Shown here piece after piece: positions 1 through 12,700 of a stretch of DNA of 64,000 bases (positions within the stretch are counted from its first letter, which is position 1; the number at the start of each line of letters is the position of its first letter). The notes below the pieces were generated by a model that had not been told where the DNA came from, did no database searches, and saw nothing but the letters and a program-made list of their open reading frames with translations. Position numbers and translations under genes: made by a program. The stretch is from Monosporascus cannonballus. Taxonomy: Eukaryota > Ascomycota > Sordariomycetes > Xylariales. The stretch lies in contig QJNS01000030.1 of the NCBI GenBank assembly GCA_004154925.1, forward strand, positions 186,001-250,000, written 5' to 3'.

Positions 1-3000
1 TATATGCTTTTTTCGTATTTAAAAAAATAAGAATGTCGTCGAAATAACAAACGACGAAAATATCGAGATATTTTCGTAACACATAATTAATTATCAGCTA
101 GAAAATGACTGGTACGTTCGTAAATCCTATTAATGTAATTAAATACTTAAATAATCCGTATTCCGTTCTAAAAGACGTTTTTTATTCGTATCTTTTTTTA
201 ATCCTAATAAAATTGTATTTATCTTTAAGATTAAATGCCGTAAATTATTAGGTTCCATAAAGTTGGTTTTTTATTCCCGTAATTAAGGATAATAATATTC
301 GATCCTTAATAATGATAATATTTAATTATCGGTAATTAACTATAAATCGTAACTTTTCGTTCTTTTTGGAAACGAAAAATATTAGGTAATTTGCTAGTGA
401 TTTCGAAAGTTGAATTTATCCTTTTTATAATCCATTTTTCAGGTATTTTCTAAAAATACGTAATTTATCTCTGTTAAGATTGTAAATAAGGTAAAACTTC
501 GTTAAGGATCTTTCTTTAAAAATTCTTTCATAATTTTATTCGCTATATTTTATTAATTTCGTCTCAAGTTCCTTCTTGAAAAATATTCGTATTTATGATA
601 TTATGGTAACATATTAGTCATATTTATTAATTTTTGCGCCTGTTATTTTAGATCGTTATTTAGTTATTTTAATTTTATTCTAGTAATAGTAACGATACGT
701 CCTATTTTTCTTTAATACCCATTTTTTTTATATTTTATTCGTTTAAGTGATAATGGTTTTATCGTATCTTTATGCGTATATTCGTCGCCATTATCAATCG
801 AATATTAAGATTTTCTTTTTATCTGTTAATAGGATATAAAATGAACCTTACCTGGCCACTCCCTTTATTAATTAAGATTCCGTATTAACGTATTCATAGT
901 AATCTTAAGATTATGTCGTAATTCCCAAATAAAACGATATCGAAATCGATTATTTGATATTGTCTTTAAATAAAAATCTCGAAATAATTAAATTTGCATG
1001 TAATTTTTCGTTATCGTAAGCCAATTCCTAACTTTCGGCATTCGTTATTATATAAGGTTTTAACTTATATTTCTATAATAATCTGAACTTATTAACCATA
1101 TCCGGTACAATATAATTCCTGCCTAAAGTTTCGCAGTTTATTATTGCGGTATATTAATACGTTTCGATTCGTATATCTAAAATAATAAGGTTATTAATGG
1201 CTTTTATCGTTTGTTTAAAGCTTTTCGTAAGAATTTCTCTTAATTTCTTTAGGTTTTATTATTTTGCGGCTGTTTTATAAGTAACTTTTTTTAACTTTTG
1301 TTCAAATTTATCAAGCTTTATTTATATATCGATATTTAACGCGTTACGTTGTTATATTTATCGATATTGCCGGCGTACTGTTTTTTTTAAATTGTAATAA
1401 TTATTTTGAATTTTATTATAATTTCTTTGGTATTAAATAAATCAATTTTTTGTATTTATAATTACATCTTATTATACGTTATTTTGATTATCGTTTTAAG
1501 GATTTCTTATAAATTAACGTACTTTTTAATGGCCTTTTTTTAAAAAACGTTCATTATAAATACTAATTTAAAAAAAATTATAATAATTTTTAGTAATCGT
1601 TTTTTATTGTATATTAAATCAACTTTTTTTCTGTTTAATAATTATATTACTGAAAATAACAAAAAGGATTTTCTTACGAGTATTATTTTTTTCGGGCTAA
1701 TACATTATTTCGGCTAGTTACTTAATGGTTTCTAAGGTTATAATTCGAAAATATCGCTGATATTATTTATCGTTTCTATTATTTCCGGTACTGTTTGGAA
1801 AATTAAATCCTTTATAATATATGCACATAATCCGTTCGTAAATATATTATTTTTATTTTTCGTAATCAGGATATTTTCGTCGTCGGCAATATATGGCGTA
1901 TATTTTGCCGTATCGATCGGGAGTTCCGGGACAGAATTTTTTTTTCCAATTTTGGTATTTGCGCACTTATTTTATAATACTTCGTATTATATATATGATA
2001 TTTATTAAGCCAGCTTCTTAATTATTTATATTTTCTATTTAATTTTTTGCTACATAGAGCAGAATATACATTTAAATTTATTTATGTTAATAGATATATT
2101 TTCGTTCTTTTAATTCCTTCTGGATTATATTCTAGATATAAATTTCCAGTTTTTTTAAGGGGGTTTTTTAAGCGCCTTATATTATGCTGCTTTATGTTGT
2201 ATTTTATTATAATTATCATATTTGGTTTAATTTTAATCCTTTTCATCAATTACCTTTAATTTTATAAGTTTTGGGTTTATGCCGTAAAAAATATTATTAT
2301 GTAAAAAACTTTAATATTAATTATATTTTAAGATTTATTATTATTATTTCCTTTAATATTTTTAATACGTTAGGCGTATTTTTAATCGTTAATCTTAACT
2401 GCTATAACGATATAATTCGATAAGTATTTAGGCCGATTAAACTTTAATAACCCTTGTCATATTTTTTTTAAGTTATCGAAAAGCTTAATTATTAATATTT
2501 TTGTTTTCAATTTAATTAAACGGCTAATTAAATTAACCTATTGCCGCAATTAAATATTAATTCTTTTCAATATAAGTACTAAATTTATATTTCGGCTTTT
2601 ATTTTTTTGTTTATTATGCCGAAAACCTTCATTAATACTTATTTAAATTATTTGTAATTATTATAAATTTGTATGACTTTCGGGTTTTATTTTTTAATTA
2701 ATAAAATAACACATTTTCTTATAACGGGCTTACACGAAATAACCGTATTTCCGATAAATCGTTTAATCGCGAATTTAATTCGTATAATAACCGTAATTAA
2801 TTGAATAAGAAAATACCCAAAATATATTTGGTATTACGATAAAACTAATTATAACTTAATCGAAATTCTATGGGAAAGTTTTGGTTTAGAAGGCTTAAGC
2901 ATTTTTCCTAGTTTCTTAATAATGTTCAGCTAAATAACCTCATTTATTTAAAGAGGTTTCTCTGTTTCGGAAGCTTTTTTTTAAGCTTTTTATGGGCGGC

Positions 3001-3240
3001 TTAAATGCACGTTATAAGATTATTGTTATCTTTTTAAGCTGGATATTACGTTGATTTATAATATCCAGACGTCGAAAAATTTCTTAACGAGAAAACGGAG
3101 GCTTTGTTTTTCGGATTTTATTCCAATATCCAGGTAATCAAAATCCTGGTAAATGGGCTATTCGAGCTACTTGCTGGTAAACATAATATCGGTAATATTG
3201 CTCAGAATCTAACGGTATTATTAAAAAAGGTTTCGTAACG
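1..3240 (-). pseudogene. RIP-degraded gag-pol of element A (RT, protease and gag remnants)
   Basis: On the minus strand, bases 46-23 read YFDDILIF, the catalytic reverse transcriptase box (YxDD) with both aspartates intact, preceded by LDIFVVC as in Gypsy elements. Moving right (towards the 5' end of the coding strand) come the remainder of the RT domain and the protease/gag portions, full of stop codons. The intact RT box is chance survival; the frame cannot make a protein. Gene order in the coding direction (gag, protease, RT, then presumably RNase H and integrase) is that of Ty3/Gypsy. Confidence 0.75.
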
Positions 3241-3618
3241 CATAACGGTTAGGCCGTTTAATTAATTATTAAACCTTAATTATATACACTTATGTTAATA
3301 AAAATATCGTAAAAAACGAAGTAATAATTATAATAACCGTATTATGTTTCGTAATATTTAGGGTACCTTAATAATAATATTATATTACAAGCTAGAATTA
3401 TTTAAATTATAAAAATAACAAGTATATATATATTGGTATTTGGTATCACTACTTATTTTTTCTTAATTGTATTTGGGAAGTTTTTATAAAACAGTTGCTT
3501 AATGTTGATTATTCGTGCTCAGTAGATTTTTGCTAAGTACCTATCACGTGACCCAGGAGGTCGTCCGTGTCATTCTTGTTAACCGTTTCCGGAGACCGGA
3601 GCCTATCAGGTCGTAACA
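3241..3618 (-). repeat. 5' LTR of element A
   Basis: About 378 bp, minus orientation. On the plus strand it runs from CATAACGGTTAGGC (degenerate form of TGTGACGGCTAGGC) to CAGGTCGTAACA, so on its own strand it starts TGTTACGACC. It shares the core around AACCTTAATTATATAC with the other LTRs. The U3 end (3541-3618) is less RIPped than the interior and keeps CACGTGACCC. Confidence 0.75.
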
Positions 3619-3659
3619 TTCCTTAATTCTAAAATAAAACCAAAACGCTTAAACAAAAA

Positions 3660-6600
3660 ACCGATGGGAAGATAAAAAAAAACAGAAAAAAAATTACTTC
3701 GATTTTTTTCCAACCAGAATCTATTATTATTACGATTATTCAGATCCAGAACGACATTCTAAAGTATAAGAATTATTTAGTTTATCAGGATTTTACAGTT
3801 AAAACCTGCAAGAATTATTTAGAATAAACGGCTTCCAGAATAATTATAAAGCTAGGATACCTTTATTATTTTGACGCATAAAGATAGGAGATATACGATA
3901 AGGATGGTTAGTTTCGGCTAGATATTAACGACTATAAATAGTTATCCTCGAAGTTTGATAAGTTTTTAGAATATACCATTTACTAAAAAACGTTATTAGT
4001 AAATTCTTACGATTTGTTATATTTTATTACCTGTTATTACGACGATTATTTTGTTTATATCCGAACCAAACAAAAAAATAATTTTTGGCCTTAATAAAAC
4101 GATGAAACTTTTACCGAACTATATAATAAGTGTTAAAGTACGGGGATTTTGCAATAGCCAGAATACCTTGGATTTTGTTACTTATACTCCGAATTAGAAT
4201 AAACTTAGAGAGCCATATTGCAAGGATGTTTATGTTATTTTCCGATGCTTTATATTTAACATAAATTCCTAGGTATAGGAACACCTCTTTCGGAAATTCC
4301 TTTTTCTAACCCTATAACTCGGAAAATATAAGACGAAAAAATGAGTCAAGAAAATCCGGTTTCGATAACTTAAGGCAATTACGGCAAAAAGCAGAGTTCC
4401 GGTGCAAAAATAATTAATATATTAAATATGTTGATAGGAAGGTTCGCGATTATAGATTTGTTAAAGCCGGACGATATCAGAAATTAAAAAATATTTAAAG
4501 GCTCTTAAAACTAAGGTATCGAGAAGCCTTAAATTATAGGACCTTAGGCGAAATAATGAAAGGAATACGTAACCAGATCGCAATTTTTTAATATGAAAAC
4601 AAAATATTTAACGTAATAATTAATTTCGGAGCAAACGGTAATTTTATTTTCCCTGCAGTAACAGAAAAACATTAGATTTTTTGGGAGATATAAGTTAAAA
4701 TCTTATAAATTACGTACGGTAGACGGAAATTTGTTTACTTACGAAAACGGACAGGTTTTTCGAAAAATTGAAGAACTTATTATATAAATTTACTAATATT
4801 TAAGACGCGTTTCGTTCGGTATCGTTAATATTTTTAAATACGATATTTTCTTGAAAATACTTAATTTTATTCCAGTAATTTACGGATTATTTGGAAAGGG
4901 CGAATATTTTTATGGGAAAACGAAACGAAAATACTAGAAAAGGATAATCGAGAAGTTTGTTACGTTGTTAGGGAAGTATGTATTTTTGATTAAGTTTCCG
5001 CGATATTTTCGAAATATTAAAGATTTAAAAAATTATTTAAAAATAAAGAAAACATTGAGTTATTTTTTACGGTTTCTGGAATGATTAGACATTTACTAAA
5101 AAAGGATATTATTTTAAATTTTACAAGATTTATTTCATAAATCACGAAATACTTAATGCCTTATAGAAAACCATATAGTTTAACCTAGAAAAAGAATATA
5201 TCTAACCTTTTAATTTTTTCATCCAATGTCCCGTTTTTATGGTTTCAAAAATTAAGAATAATAAGCAAAATATCGACGAAAACGAAAATCCGGTTTATCG
5301 AAAAGTAATCAATTATAAATAATTAAATAACATCATAATTAAAAACGAATATCCTTTAACTATTAAACATACCTTAAAAACACTACTAAAATAAATGGTT
5401 TACAGGATTTAATTTTCAAAACGGTTAATATTGCGTTAAACTAAACAAAGAAAAAAATATAAAAAACGGTATTTAAAATAATATACGAATTTTATGAATA
5501 CAGAATAATACATATGAGACTTATTAACGCCTCCATAAGCTTTCAAAGTTTGGTTATAATTACATTTAAACAATTTCTGAATAAATTCGGATTTGTTTAC
5601 TTTAACGGTAGCCTTATTTATGCCGAAGCTTTGGAGGAATATAAGAAACATATTACTCAAGTACTTAGAACGTTAAATACGGCGAATATCTAAATTAACT
5701 CAGGTAAAAGCGTATGATATATACAGAAACTAGATTTTCAAGGATTTACTCTTATTTCCGGCTAAATTCAGATTTAACGTTCTAAGTTAGAAATAATTAA
5801 AAATTGGCCTTTTTTAATAAGACAACCGTTATAAATATCCGATAAAGCTTATGATTTACGAGTTACGTACATAATCTTATTAAAGAATATAAGGATATAA
5901 TTAGGCCATTAACGAAGTTTACTATCGAGGAATACGTCGAAAAAATTCGAATTTTTAAAAAAAAAGTTAAGATAACGTTCCAAATATTAAAAAAAGTATT
6001 TATTAATGAGCCTATCGTAAAAGCCCTAAATCGAGATAAAGAAAACGTTGAAAAATAAAGGTCTTAAATTATATCCTGAGGGCTATCATAGAACAGCAGA
6101 AAAATAATAACAAATAATATTTAATAGCGTATTACTCGAAAATATTTCGAAACGTTAAATTTAAATTCCCGATTTACGATAAAAAACTATTAGCAATTAT
6201 TAACGTTTTTAAAAAAATAGATATTATGTCTTAATAGAACCAAAACACTTTTTGATATTTATGCCGATTGTAAAAATTTTATCTAATTTATAAAAATACA
6301 AAAATTAAATAAACGATACGAAATTTAAAGGGTTTTCTTCATAAAGTTTAATTTTAATTATTTTATCTCAAAAACAAAGAAAATATCGAGGTAAATATAT
6401 TTAGTTACAAAGGCTATTACGATTCCAAAGTCCTTAAAAATATACAAATGTTATAATATAATAAAGATAGTATTATAAAATTATGAAAATTAATTAAAAG
6501 ACCGATTACCAAATTATTAATACGGTTCCGAAATTCTGACGATAGAAAAAATATGAAAAGAATTTAATAGTTAAAAAGAAAACCAAACGACCAATTACTA

Positions 6601-7990
6601 TATCATGACAAAATTTATATTCTCAAAAATCAACAAAAGTAATTTATAAAGAAATACCACGAAAACTTATTGTACGGATATTAAGGAATTTTCAAGATTA
6701 CTAAACGGTTATAAGAAAAAAACAACTTTCTAGAATTGCGCCGTATGGTTAAAACAGTTATTAAGAATTGCGATATTTGTAATAAGGCCAAAATAATACG
6801 TTATAAACCTTATAGGCTATTATAACTCACCGATATTTCTGATAAAACATGGAATACTATAACTTGGTGTTTTATTATTAGCTTTTATCTCTTTAAAAAT
6901 ATAGTTACTAAAATCGAATACAACGTAATATAGGTAGTTATCGACAGATTTATTAAGTATGGGTATTTTTTACATTTAAAAGAAAAACGTAAGGACAAAA
7001 TAATTAATTTATGATTTTATTAAACATTATTTCGATGAATATAAGATTCCAAAAAATTATTTCCGATAAAAAAATATTTTTACTTTAAATTTCGATATCA
7101 GTATTAGACAAATAAGTATTAAACTTAAATTTTCGACCATCTATTATCTCTAAATAAATAGCTAAATTGAAAAGTGAAATTAAACCAAGGAACAGTATTT
7201 TCGAAATTACCTTAATAACTAACAAAATAATTAAGTAAAGCGTTTATCGCTGGTATAAATCGCTTAAAACATATTTATTAACGAGGATATGGGCGTATTT
7301 TTTATATCGCTATATACGGGTATAAGACAGAACGGAAGGACCTATATAATAGTTTAATAAAATACCCAGGATTGTTACGATTACTCTAATAGCAGAAATA
7401 CTGATAATAAAAATTAAGATAATTTAAGCCCGTTTCCAAAACGAATTACGATTTTTTAATAACGAATAACTTAGTATTATAATAAAAAAAGAATTAAAGG
7501 ACCAATTTTAACGAACAAAAATAACATTTACTTATTACGCTAAAAACAAAACGTAACTTTAAATATCTTACAAATTAAAATAAAAAAGCCTAATAATACA
7601 TTTGATTTTAAAAGGCTGGGCCGGTTTAAAATTAACGAAATTATTTTCAAAACAAATCACCGATTGTTATGAGTTAAAATCATAAAAATATGTCTTATCT
7701 TTTATATCTCTTTTTTTAAGCCGATGCCTAAGAACATTTTGTTAAAAAAAGTCTTAAAACTTAAAAGAGATTTTAACGAATATAAAGTCAAACGAATACT
7801 GAGTTTTAAAGCGATTAAAAATAAAATTTAATACCGAGTTAAATAAATATATTATTTACTGAAAAAAGATTTATAAGAATTATTTAATTATTTCACGAAT
7901 GCGATGGACTTGGTTAAAACGTTTTGTTGCTAAAATTCTGACTAACCGTTTTTAACGCCACTAAGATCGCAGGTAATAATAGTCCCCCGT
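3660..7990 (+). pseudogene. RIP-degraded gag-pol of a second Gypsy lineage (element B), LTRs not found
   Basis: Plus-strand Gypsy polyprotein remnant, distinct from the A/C/E/F/G/H family. An aspartic protease signature is visible at about 4610-4660 (NVIINFGANGNFIF, from an ancestral D-S-G-A). RT is at about 5440-5690, with the catalytic box decayed to YFNGSLIYA followed by EALEEYKKH (5598-5660), aligning to YLDDILIYSE-LEEHKKH. Integrase remnants follow at about 6.7-7.2 kb. A C-terminal region around 7.6-7.72 kb (RRLGRFKINEIIS) resembles the integrase C-terminal segment of chromoviruses. Decay is mostly aspartate-to-asparagine and Gln/Trp-to-stop change. No LTR could be defined. The left end abuts the LTR of element A, which may have inserted into or truncated B. 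Confidence 0.65.
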
Positions 7991-9306
7991 TTAAATCCAA
8001 ACTTATGGCATTTTAATTAAAGGGGGACATTTCCATCATAGTATTAATTTCAAAAACAAGCTGAATTTGCTTAACATCTATCAGACGTTATTTCTTTTCT
8101 ATCTTTTTCCGTTTTTCTAGCTAATTGAATTTGAAACCCTTTTTTAACAGTTTTACTATCCCTTTTTTAAAGAAAAAAGATCCTGCTGAAAATATAATTA
8201 CTTTAATTTCTCGATAAATTTAAGGAGTTTTCGTTTTACTTTCGGCATTCCTTTTTTACAGACTCTTGGTACGCCAAAACTCGTTTTCCAAAGCCCGTTA
8301 TTTTTTCTGCAACTGTTTTTATATTTTGCTTATTTTTCTATAGATATTTATAATTATAACATTATAAAAAGAACGTTAACGACAAATATAACAATTGCAA
8401 TAGGACAACTTTAAAATATAAAAATAATCGATCTCACCTAACCGAACGTAATTAGAATAAGAAAAAGCCTTAATACAAAACTTTTCAATAGAATCAATAC
8501 GGATATTAGGGGAGTTACGTTAATTTAAACGAGGTTTTTTTTCGAATGCGGCTTAACATAATAAAATTAGTTAACATATTTCCAAAAACGCTTTTTTACA
8601 AAACAAAATGCCTATTTACGGTTTTTATTTTTGGGACAAAGATCTTTGGAAAAAGGAAATAATATTATAGGAATAGGGGTTCCTGTTTCGAGAAACCCGA
8701 CCTTTAAGTTTTAAGGTAAACCTGTCACGGCTAAATTCCGGATAAGGAAGCTTGGCTTTCAAAATAATCCGGTTAATCTAGGTGATCTAAAACCAAATTA
8801 TACAGATTTAACAGATTTACGACATATTTACTTTAAGAATTGGGATATATAATAAATAAATGTTTTATATAAATAATATGTGTTTAGTTTTCGTTTCTTA
8901 GCTATTAATCTAAGCTATTAATTTAGAGATAATTACATTATTCTTCAATTAAGAAAAAGGTCTTTAAATTTCTTTAACGAACAAATTATTAAATTATCCT
9001 TCGTCCTATTTTTACCAGCAGATCAAGATCTTATTTCGAATACTGCTTATACCGCTAGATGGATGTATAACAGGTTCGTTGCATAATGGTAGCAGGAAGC
9101 CCTTTAGAATTATAATACGACTGGTTTTATTTTTAAACTTTTTAAGCGCTTGAAGTTAAATAAAAGAAAATTTCTTAAATTAAAATTAAATCCCATTATC
9201 TTTTTCTGTTTTTTAACTGGGTTATGCTTTGAATATTATATTTTAAACCGGTTCGAGATAACAATTCGGGAACAATTCGAAAACTGAGTTGGAGTTTCTT
9301 TTAATT
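7991..9306. other. RIP-degraded stretch, nothing recognised
   Basis: AT-rich sequence between the end of the B polyprotein and the LTR fragment at 9307. A purine-rich run AAAGGGGGACATTT near 8020-8035 could be the polypurine tract of B, but no LTR can be delimited after it. A short open stretch on the plus strand near 9000-9085 is not recognisable. Confidence 0.4.
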
Positions 9307-9363
9307 GTTATGACTTAACGGGCTTGGCTGCTACAAGAACGGTTCGGCCCTCTTGGGGCATAG
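9307..9363 (+). repeat. LTR fragment split by element C (left part)
   Basis: Starts TGTTATGACTTAACGGG, a typical LTR start for this family, and runs to the CATAG duplication. It continues at 16083 beyond element C. It is less RIPped than its surroundings (CTCTTGGGGCATAG kept). Confidence 0.65.
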
Positions 9364-9742
9364 TGTTATGACCTAACGGTCTTGGCTTCCTCGCAGAGGG
9401 TCGGGGCCACGAAAAGACAAAACCCCGACCATCGCCAAGAAATCACGTGACCGGCTCAAAGGTCTCAAGGTGCCAAGCACCTTAAGCCCCTTGATCCGGC
9501 AAAAGGGCTCAAAGGTTTGAACTGCTTAAGCACCTTAAGCCAGGACGAGAATATATACGCTCATTATTTCCATAGTTTAGATAGCACCAGCTTGCAATAT
9601 AACATCGTTACCTAAGGCACCCTTGGAATTACGAGACGTAATACGTTACTATATCTATTGCTTAGATTCCCACGATATTCCTGCTAACATAAACCCGTAC
9701 GACTAAGGTTTAATAATTGGTTAAACCGTATAGCTTATTATA
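9364..9742 (+). repeat. 5' LTR of element C
   Basis: 379 bp. Starts TGTTATGACCTAACGGTC and ends TAGCTTATTATA (ancestral GCTCGTCACA). The U3 keeps GC-rich text such as GGGTCGGGGCCACG, while the right half is the family-wide core with CATAAACCCGTACGACTAAGG. Confidence 0.9.
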
Positions 9743-12700
9743 CGTTGCAAGTTTTTGTTCAGTAATACCGTCAGACTTTAAGCAATATTTAACACTGTTA
9801 AAATATCGACCAACATTTAAGAAACCCTTATTTAGCAGTTTCAGGTTCGAATTCGGAAATTGGAAAAAAAGATCCGATAACTTAAAGCTACGTTATTTAC
9901 CCAGATTACTTTCGCCTGTATAAAGCCTAAAAAACTAGAGCCCTATAATAAAAAAGGTAACCCTTAAACTTTTTTAACTTAGGTACGAATTTACTTTCGT
10001 TTTTTAAACCTTAGCGACTTAGCGGATATAATCCTAATAATAGGAGCATATTTGATAGGAGAGATTATTAATTAGTTTAAACTTATTATAAGGAATTTTT
10101 TGGAAATGGGAAAATCGGATAAAACAGATTTTATTAATAAGACTTTTTATTTTATATTAACTTTAAAAATAAAGTACGCGATAATTTCAGCAATCCGGAT
10201 AAAAAACGATTTATAACTTAATGATTTTTGCAATTCCGATAAAAAGGATTTGTATTTAAGTATACCGTAACTTTCAAAAGCCTTACAGGTAAAGCCGGAT
10301 AAAGAAACGATAAAGCTAACGCCTTTATTAATATATTTTATAAAAAATTGAAAAATAATATAAAGGATAAAATTATTCGGATTAAACGATTAATTACATT
10401 AAACCGATATATTGTAAAGGTAATTAAGATTAACAATCGACAATTAGAAAAATGATAGGAAAAAAAAGAATAATACGTTTTACGTTCAGGATATAATAAG
10501 TTCAACCAGGGAAAAAAAACGAAACGCACTTTTTATTTCTTACGGAACGGCGGTAGGACTTATGGAACTTGGCGTTACCCATAAATAAAATTAAAGCCAA
10601 ATTATATGTTTTAATTGCGGCAAAATGGAACATAAGGTATATAAATACAAGAAATCTAAAAAGTTACAATAAAATAACTGGACCCCTATATCGGAAAAAC
10701 AGTTTAGGAATAATTAAGGAAATAATAGCAAGGCCATTAATATAATTTAGGCTAAGTACGTATTAGGCCTTTGGCAAAAGGTCCAATAAGAATTATTACA
10801 ATAAGAAATTCGACGCGAAATACGAAAAGACAGAAAGCTGATTTAACAAATATTGCAAACATAATAAAAAATATTACGAAACTAATTACGTAAGTACCAG
10901 AATTAAACAAAAAAACTTTGTTCCGAAACACCTGATCAATACGGCAGAATATACGTTATATACTGTCGACGACAAAAATATCCCGGTTATAAGAAATGGA
11001 AATAGCATATTTACGAACGAATTACCCGTATATATTATAAGGCATTCGATTTTCCAAATCGTACCGAAAATAACAAAAATAATAAATAATAATATTAACA
11101 TTTTCGAATTATAACTTTAAAAGATATCCAGCAGTTAGCCGAAATAAAGAACTGGCCCGAAAAAATGCCGGTAAAAAAACACCTTTTATTATTATAGATA
11201 ATATAATTATTAAACGGAAAAAGAATTAATCTAGCGTACGGTAAAAAAGCATTATTAAACAGTTATTATAGATTTTTATTTTTAATTAATATTTATTACA
11301 AAGTGCTAAAAAGTTTTTTTAAAAAATACGTTAATTTATAAAAGATTTTTAAAACGATAATCAAAATAACGCATAATAGGATATAATTGTAAATATAAGA
11401 AAACAATTTACTTACCAAAAAAACGAATTACAAAAAATTAAAAATAATTAATACGACTTAAAGGAATAATACGCCAAGAATAACGACAAATATAGCAGTT
11501 TAACGCGTTAAACGAAAAAAATATAAATAAGGTTTAACAAATTCGAATAGGAATTAAAAAAAAGGTTATCTGTAAAAAAGCCGCAAAATAACGAAACCTA
11601 AAAGAGTTAAAAGGAACTCCTAAAAAGGGCTTTAAGCGCGACGATAGGAAACGTTAATAACCTTATCACTTTGGAAATACGAATCGGAACGTATTGGTAT
11701 ATCGTAATGGTGGACTGCGGAATTTTGGGCGGAAATTATATTGCACCAAATATAATTAATAAGTTTAAATTGTTATAAAAATATAAGTTAAAACCTTACA
11801 TAACGACAAATGCTGAAAATTAGGAATTTGCTTACGATAACAGATAAATTATATACGAAATTAATTATTTCGAAATTTTTTTTAAGGACGATATTAAATA
11901 ATTAATTTCGATATCGTTTTATTCAGGAATTACGATATAATCTTAGGATTACCAAGGATATACCAATACGGAATTTTGAATAATAACGGAATTAGCCAAG
12001 TAAGGTTTGCTTTATACCTTATTAGCAAACAAAAAAAAAGAATTAAGATTTTAATATTCGATCGATAATGGCGACGAATATAGGCATAAGGATACGATAA
12101 ATACCTTATTACCTAAAGGAATAAGATATAAAAAAACGGATATTAAAGAAAAGTACGATATATTATTATTATAATTAAAGCGAAATATAGTTATTAAATA
12201 ATGATTTAAAATAACAAAACTAATAGTCCAAAAAGTTAGAAAATTTAACTAATATGCTATTATAGTACTATAGATATAAGTAGCTTTTTAAGAAGGAATT
12301 CGATACGAAATTACCAAAATATGACAAATAAAATTATGAAATAATTTTTAAAGAAAGATTTTCGATAAAATTTTACCTTATTTACAACTTTAATGGAAAC
12401 GAATTATATACTTTTAAAAATACCTGGAAAATCGGTTATAAAACAATAAATTTAATTTTCGAAATTACAAATAAAATACTTAATATTTTTCGTATTAAAA
12501 AATTGAAAATTACAATTTATGGTTAATTACCGATAATTAAACGATATTATAATTAAGGATCGAATATTATTACCCTTAATTACGGAAATAAAAAACCGAC
12601 TTTACGAAACTAAATGTTTACAATATTTAATCTTAAAAATAAATATAATTTAATTAGGATTAAAAAAGGATACGAATAGAAAATAACTTTAAAAAAATAC

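Larger units (their letters stand above)
1..3618 (-). mobile_element. Ty3/Gypsy LTR retrotransposon A, 3' part outside the window
   Basis: The internal region (1-3240) and 5' LTR (3241-3618) of a minus-strand Gypsy element are present. The rest of pol and the 3' LTR lie left of the window. The reverse transcriptase core at the left edge, the LTR type and the sequence following the LTR match elements C, E, F, G and H. The element is heavily RIPped. The 5 bases after the LTR are TTCCT (3619-3623); the matching target duplication is out of view. Confidence 0.8.

Noticed and set aside
9743..9790. Primer-binding site for initiator tRNA after the LTRs
   Set aside because: The conserved sequence after the LTRs of A, C, E, G and H (CGTTA-type) does not match the initiator tRNA complement; another tRNA or self-priming is possible, but decay prevents a call.
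10886..11101. Minus-strand hydrophobic ORF in element C
   Set aside because: It is the complement of the gag-pol region and has no counterpart in E or G; composition is typical of AT-rich antisense noise.
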